From Aestuariibius violaceus (GTDB lineage: Bacteria > Pseudomonadota > Alphaproteobacteria > Rhodobacterales > Rhodobacteraceae), in the NCBI RefSeq assembly GCF_040779325.2, contig NZ_JBFONT020000005.1, positions 174,628-238,627 on the forward strand: 64,000 bases of DNA. The letters run 5' to 3'. This document shows, piece after piece, positions 60,937 to 64,000 of this stretch. Made by a program: the position numbers and the translations under genes. Under the pieces are notes generated by a model, which was not told where the DNA came from, ran no database searches, and worked only from the letters and a program-made list of their open reading frames with translations. Position 1 is the first letter of the stretch. Each line of letters opens with the position of its first letter.

Positions 60937-62133
60937 ATGACGCCAAGATTTTCTTTGGGTTTTTTCGCCGTGGCTTTGGCCTCCGCATCGGTTGTGGGCG
61001 CCTTGTCCGAGGAGCCGGTCGGGATCTTGCTGCAGACCCCGTTCGAGGGATCTTATGGCGGCAGTTTCGGCGCCGCGCTTGCCATCGCAGAGGGCCGCGT
61101 TCTGATCGGCGCACCGTCAGCCAATCCGGAAGAGGCCGGCGCCGCCGCGCTTTACGACGGCCGGACGGGCGAGATGCTGACGACCTTCGCGAACCCCGAT
61201 CCCGCGGACGGGGAAATCTATGGCCAAACGGTGGCCTTGAACGGATCGCACGCGGTGATCGGCAATTACGCCGACGGGCTGACGACGATCGACCGTGTTG
61301 TCGGAACGGCCTATTCGTATGATCTTGCGGCGGGCGGAGCGCCAGCGCAGATCGCCGTTCCGCCGGAGCTGGAGGGGCGCTTCGGGGTCGCCATCGCGAT
61401 GTCGGAGACGCAGGTGCTGATCGGCGCGTCGGGTGCGGGCGAGGCGGGCCGGGCCGGGTTGTTCGATCTGGCGTCCGGTGCGCTGGTCCGGATCTTCGAG
61501 GCCCCCGATCCCGGGACGGTCAGGGGGTTCGGATCCGGCGCCGCCTTGAGTGACCGATATGCGGTGATCGCCTCGTCCGATGACATGCAGAGGGGCGCCG
61601 TTCACGTGTTCGACGCGGCATCGGGGGATCTTCTGCGCACGATCCAGGACGCGACGCCGGAGCCCTTTTCGGGATTTGGACGAGCCTTCGCGCTGGAGGG
61701 CGAGATGCTGTTGATCGGTGTGACGGGGGATGCGGATTACCCCGGGGGTGCCGCGCTTCTCTACGAGATGGGGGAGGCGGCGCCGGTTGCGGTCTTCACG
61801 CATCCGGAGACCGGTGCCGAGGTGAATTTCGGCATCTCGGTCGCGATGGCGGAGGGGCGTATGGCCGTCGCCGCGGCTGATTACGGCACGATCGAACTGG
61901 GCAAGCCCCGCCCGCCGCAAAAGGCGGAGGTCTTCGTCTTCGACATGGCCGGGGCGATGATCGACCGGCATGGCTTTGAGAACCAAAGCCATTTCGGGGG
62001 CGGATATGACATTTCCGTTGCCTTGGGCGAGGATGTTCTGGCGGTCGCGATCGAGGGAAGCGACGTGTCCGGCGCCGGGACCGGGGCAGGGTTTCTGTTC
62101 GACGTTCCGGCAGGCGAGGCGGGGGGCGACTAG
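60937..62133 (+). CDS. Secreted FG-GAP-like seven-repeat beta-propeller protein
   Basis: This 398-residue protein begins with a signal peptide (PRFSLGFFAVALASASVVGA). Seven repeats follow, each with (F/Y)G-x-x-x-A(L/M)x...(V/I)(G/A): FGAALAIAEGRVLIGAPSA, YGQTVALNGSHAVIGNYA, FGVAIAMSETQVLIGASGA, FGSGAALSDRYAVIASSDD, FGRAFALEGEMLLIGVTGD, FGISVAMAEGRMAVAAADY and YDISVALGEDVLAVAIEGS. Seven such units fit a seven-bladed propeller, as in FG-GAP/integrin-type proteins. It is probably periplasmic or exported; the ligand is unknown. Confidence 0.75.
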   Translation: MTPRFSLGFFAVALASASVVGALSEEPVGILLQTPFEGSYGGSFGAALAIAEGRVLIGAPSANPEEAGAAALYDGRTGEMLTTFANPDPADGEIYGQTVALNGSHAVIGNYADGLTTIDRVVGTAYSYDLAAGGAPAQIAVPPELEGRFGVAIAMSETQVLIGASGAGEAGRAGLFDLASGALVRIFEAPDPGTVRGFGSGAALSDRYAVIASSDDMQRGAVHVFDAASGDLLRTIQDATPEPFSGFGRAFALEGEMLLIGVTGDADYPGGAALLYEMGEAAPVAVFTHPETGAEVNFGISVAMAEGRMAVAAADYGTIELGKPRPPQKAEVFVFDMAGAMIDRHGFENQSHFGGGYDISVALGEDVLAVAIEGSDVSGAGTGAGFLFDVPAGEAGGD

Positions 62134-62675
62134 TCGCTGCCGCCCATCTTCGCCTTGAGATCGGCCAGTCCCGCAAAGGGTTTGACGTCGTCGTCGGTGA
62201 GCGGGGTGGCGCCGGGTTTGGTGAAGACGGCCTCGCCCGTTTCGGCGCCGTCCTTGCGGGGATAGGCGGGGATGGAGAGCGCCAGCGCCTCTTCCATGAT
62301 GGCGGCGAGGTCGATCGTCTCGGTGAGGGGTTCGAGCGTGTCGTCCTCAGGCATCTCGACTTCGGCCCCGGCGGCGTCGGGCAGGTCGGGCATGTGGGGG
62401 GTGTAGGTGCGGGTGACGGGTTCGTCGATGCGGGTCGTCACGGGGTCGAGCGTGACGACGCAGGGCTGCACGATGGTCGCGCCGAGTGTCGCCTCGAGCC
62501 GCCAATCGGCGCTATTCAGGGGGCTGAGCGTGCCGGTGAAAGAGAGCTTGCGGATCGCCGAGACGTCGAGCGATCTGGCCAGTTTCTCAAGGTCTTCGGC
62601 GGTAGGCTTCAGCGCGAACTCCGTCGGTCGTCTGGTCGACAGGTCGGCGATGCGCAGGGTTGAGGGGCGGGGCAT
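62130..62675 (-). CDS. yceD: YceD/DUF177 family protein
   Basis: The protein of 181 residues has the DUF177 pattern, including EPVTRTYTPHM, an acidic middle (EVEMPEDDTLEPLTETIDL) and the C-terminal YPRKDGAET and DDVKPFAGLADLK. It lacks the usual cysteine cluster, CxRxLxP, which appears here as CVVTLDPV. YceD is linked to 23S rRNA and rpmF expression. AAGGAG precedes ATG 62675. It is divergent from bamE and convergent with the propeller gene, ending in the shared CTAG at 62130-62133. Confidence 0.85.
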   Translation of the reverse strand: MPRPSTLRIADLSTRRPTEFALKPTAEDLEKLARSLDVSAIRKLSFTGTLSPLNSADWRLEATLGATIVQPCVVTLDPVTTRIDEPVTRTYTPHMPDLPDAAGAEVEMPEDDTLEPLTETIDLAAIMEEALALSIPAYPRKDGAETGEAVFTKPGATPLTDDDVKPFAGLADLKAKMGGSD

Positions 62676-62758
62676 GGCTGTGCTCCTTCTTGAACAGGCG
62701 GGCACGCTTGATATAGGGCAGATAGACAGTGCGGAATGGCAAGGCAAGCGGGACGGGT

Positions 62759-63217
62759 ATGGGCAGGTTGGGACAGGTGTTTCGCGGGGTTTTTGTGGCC
62801 CTGGCGGCCCTCGCGCTGGCGGGATGCGTGGCGCAGTTCCGCAACCACGGCTATGCGCCGAGCGACAGCGAACTGGCCGAGGTGCTTGTCGGCCTCGATA
62901 CGCGCGACAGCGTGATCGAGACCTTCGGGCCGCCGACGACGGGCGGCGTGCTGGAGCAAGGTGCTGTTTATTATGTGGAATCCCGCTGGCGGCTCTACGG
63001 CGCGCTCGAGCCGCAGATCATCGACCGGCAGCTTGTCGCGATCTCGTTCGACCCCGAAGGCGTCGTGTCGAACGTGGAGCGGTTCACGCTGGAGGACGGG
63101 CGGGTCATCACTTTGTCGCGGCGTGTGACGGACGACAATGTGCGCAATACCACCTTCATCCGTCAGCTTCTGGGCAACCTGGGACGGATCGACAACGCGG
63201 ACTTCCTGGGAATCTGA
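62759..63217 (+). CDS. bamE: Outer-membrane protein assembly factor BamE
   Basis: This 152-residue lipoprotein precursor has a lipobox LALAGC (Cys near residue 23) and the SmpA/BamE fold: DSELAEVLVGLDTRDSVIETFGPP, then VYYVESRWRLYG and RQLVAISFDPEGVVSNVERF (typical beta-strand pair). It is the accessory lipoprotein of the Bam complex, whose BamD is at 28179. ATG 62759 is preferred over the earlier ATG 62729 as it begins the signal peptide. It is divergent from yceD. Confidence 0.9.
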   Translation: MGRLGQVFRGVFVALAALALAGCVAQFRNHGYAPSDSELAEVLVGLDTRDSVIETFGPPTTGGVLEQGAVYYVESRWRLYGALEPQIIDRQLVAISFDPEGVVSNVERFTLEDGRVITLSRRVTDDNVRNTTFIRQLLGNLGRIDNADFLGI

Positions 63218-63220
63218 CGG

Positions 63221-63264
63221 GTCGGCATCGCGTCGGCATCCGGTCGGACTTCCGTCGGACAGGT
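63221..63264 (+). repeat. 11-bp phased tandem repeat, locus B (four units)
   Basis: Consecutive units: GTCGGCATCGC, GTCGGCATCCG, GTCGGACTTCC, GTCGGACAGGT. They begin 3 bp after the bamE stop. The design matches locus A (53370) and locus C (7640). Confidence 0.75.
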
Positions 63265-63340
63265 TTTGGCGCGCCCGTTCCCCGGATCCTCAAGGAAACA
63301 AGGGGGAAGGGAGTTTCCCCCCGCCCGGACCAATCGCCTG

Positions 63341-63371
63341 CCGCCTATGGGTCGGGGCGATCCATAGGCGG
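63341..63371. terminator. Inverted repeat between convergent genes, possible bidirectional terminator
   Basis: CCGCCTATGG and CCATAGGCGG form a perfect 10-bp stem around 11 loop bases, 12 bp before the end of the minus-strand gene at 63383. There is no T run on either side, so termination is likely but unproved. Confidence 0.5.
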
Positions 63372-63382
63372 TGGCTGATGGA

Positions 63383-63880
63383 TCAGCCGGCGCGGACCCA
63401 TTCGCTGGCCATGCTGCCCTCCTCCTCCGGCGTGATGGTCAGCCGGTCGGGGGTGCAGGCGTAGGGGCCCGCGGCGCGGCCGAAGGGCATGTCGCTGTCG
63501 GAGACCGGGAAGCTGCCCAGATCCATCGTGCTGCCGCCGATCGTGACCGAGGCGCGGGTCTGGTAGGCGAAGGTGCCCCCTTCGGCGGTGAAGGTGCCGC
63601 CCGCGGCCCCCCAGTCGAAGCTGCTGTCGCCGGTGATGCCGACATCGGCCCGCGCCCCGTCGGGGGTGAGGATCGCGACGGTCAGATCCACGTCATAGCG
63701 CCCCGCGCCCCCGTCCGAGAGGGTCATGGTGGTGGTGCCGCCGACCGACTGGACCTCTTGCCCCATCATGGCGGACATCTGGGCGGCCAGCGCCGCGTTG
63801 TCGGCCTGCCAGGTGCCGATCAGACAGGGATCTGCGGCGGCGGGGGCGGCGGCGAGGATCAGGAGGAAGGCGCGGGTCAT
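63383..63880 (-). CDS. Secreted beta-rich protein, unknown
   Basis: The protein of 165 residues has a signal peptide (TRAFLLILAAAPAAA), then DPCLIGTWQADNAALAAQMSA and a series of strands ending in CTPDRLTITPEE. The GTWxxD start and beta-rich body recall lipocalin-like or META-type periplasmic proteins, and two cysteines (in DPCLIG and YACTPD) could form a disulphide. AAGGA precedes ATG 63880; the frame is open 87 bp further but only as a proline-rich stretch. Function unknown. Confidence 0.72.
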   Translation of the reverse strand: MTRAFLLILAAAPAAADPCLIGTWQADNAALAAQMSAMMGQEVQSVGGTTTMTLSDGGAGRYDVDLTVAILTPDGARADVGITGDSSFDWGAAGGTFTAEGGTFAYQTRASVTIGGSTMDLGSFPVSDSDMPFGRAAGPYACTPDRLTITPEEEGSMASEWVRAG

Positions 63881-63950
63881 CGGGAAATCCTTTGGCTGGA
63901 ATATCGCGGCAGGGTAGCGGGGATTTTTGGTTGGGGGAAGGGCGGGGGGT

Positions 63951-63968
63951 GGTGCGCTGAAGCGCACC
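63951..63968. repeat. Short palindromic repeat (REP-like), copy 2
   Basis: GGTGCGCT and AGCGCACC form an 8-bp inverted repeat around GA, followed by CTAGG. The ends GGTGCG and CGCACCCTA are shared with the copy at 29033-29052. It lies upstream of the 63383 gene. Confidence 0.55.
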
Positions 63969-64000
63969 CTAGGCGGTGTGGGGACGGGATTTTCGGGTGG

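Overview
The window looks like a chromosomal segment of an alphaproteobacterium of the Rhodobacteraceae (roseobacter/Rhodobacter type). The evidence is high G+C, dense same-strand gene runs joined by ATGA/GTGA overlaps, a long-form dCTP deaminase, a DksA with only one of the four zinc cysteines, DUF2484-type small membrane proteins inside the division cluster, and a C-terminal ftsZ-lpxC-bamD-recN order. There is one tRNA gene (Pro, anticodon GGG), no rRNA, no CRISPR array and no recognisable transposase. Almost everything is housekeeping or envelope biology.

Layout. 1-5 kb: the end of a sensor histidine kinase, a PLD-family phospholipase, an AI-2E-type transporter, CsbD, and a pfkB sugar kinase-dtd pair. 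5.3-12.6 kb (minus strand): a putative membrane-stress module (zinc-ribbon membrane protein, SPFH/GYF_2 protein, DUF2927 lipoprotein, TelA, XpaC, 65-aa two-TM protein). A divergent LysR/DJ-1 pair sits in the middle of it, and the SPFH gene appears frameshifted at its 3' end. 12.7-15.1 kb: rluB, tadA and a serine hydrolase. 15.3-28 kb: the distal half of the dcw cluster, ftsW-murG-murC-two small membrane proteins-murB-ddl-ftsQ-ftsA, then an M50 protease, then ftsZ (own regulatory region with DnaA boxes and GANTC sites) and lpxC; bamD and recN follow. 31-41 kb: ClC channel, proteases, and a second module (VWA protein, 57-aa two-TM protein, DUF2927 lipoprotein, GNAT, MoxR ATPase). 41.5-50.9 kb: dksA, a Cys-repeat secreted protein, xth, a STAS-like protein, erpA, dgt, argS, SPOR protein, nagZ, scpA, scpB. 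50.9-63.9 kb: dcd, tRNA-Pro, merR, ihfA, an aminotransferase, fabH-plsX-rpmF, two unknown genes, an MltF-like lytic transglycosylase, a secreted seven-repeat FG-GAP-like propeller, yceD, bamE and a secreted unknown.

How the genes fit together: the central block makes and exports peptidoglycan precursors (MurG, MurC, MurB, Ddl, FtsW), builds the divisome (FtsQ, FtsA, FtsZ) and commits to lipid A synthesis (LpxC). BamD and BamE belong to outer-membrane assembly, NagZ and MltF to wall turnover, ScpAB to chromosome segregation, and FabH/PlsX to lipid supply. The best candidates for undescribed biology are the two DUF2927-containing modules, the tandem small membrane proteins between murC and murB, the M50 protease between ftsA and ftsZ, and a family of 11-bp phased tandem repeats found at three loci, each beside an apparent break in expected gene order. 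All functional names rest on motif recognition from the sequence alone; no database search was run.
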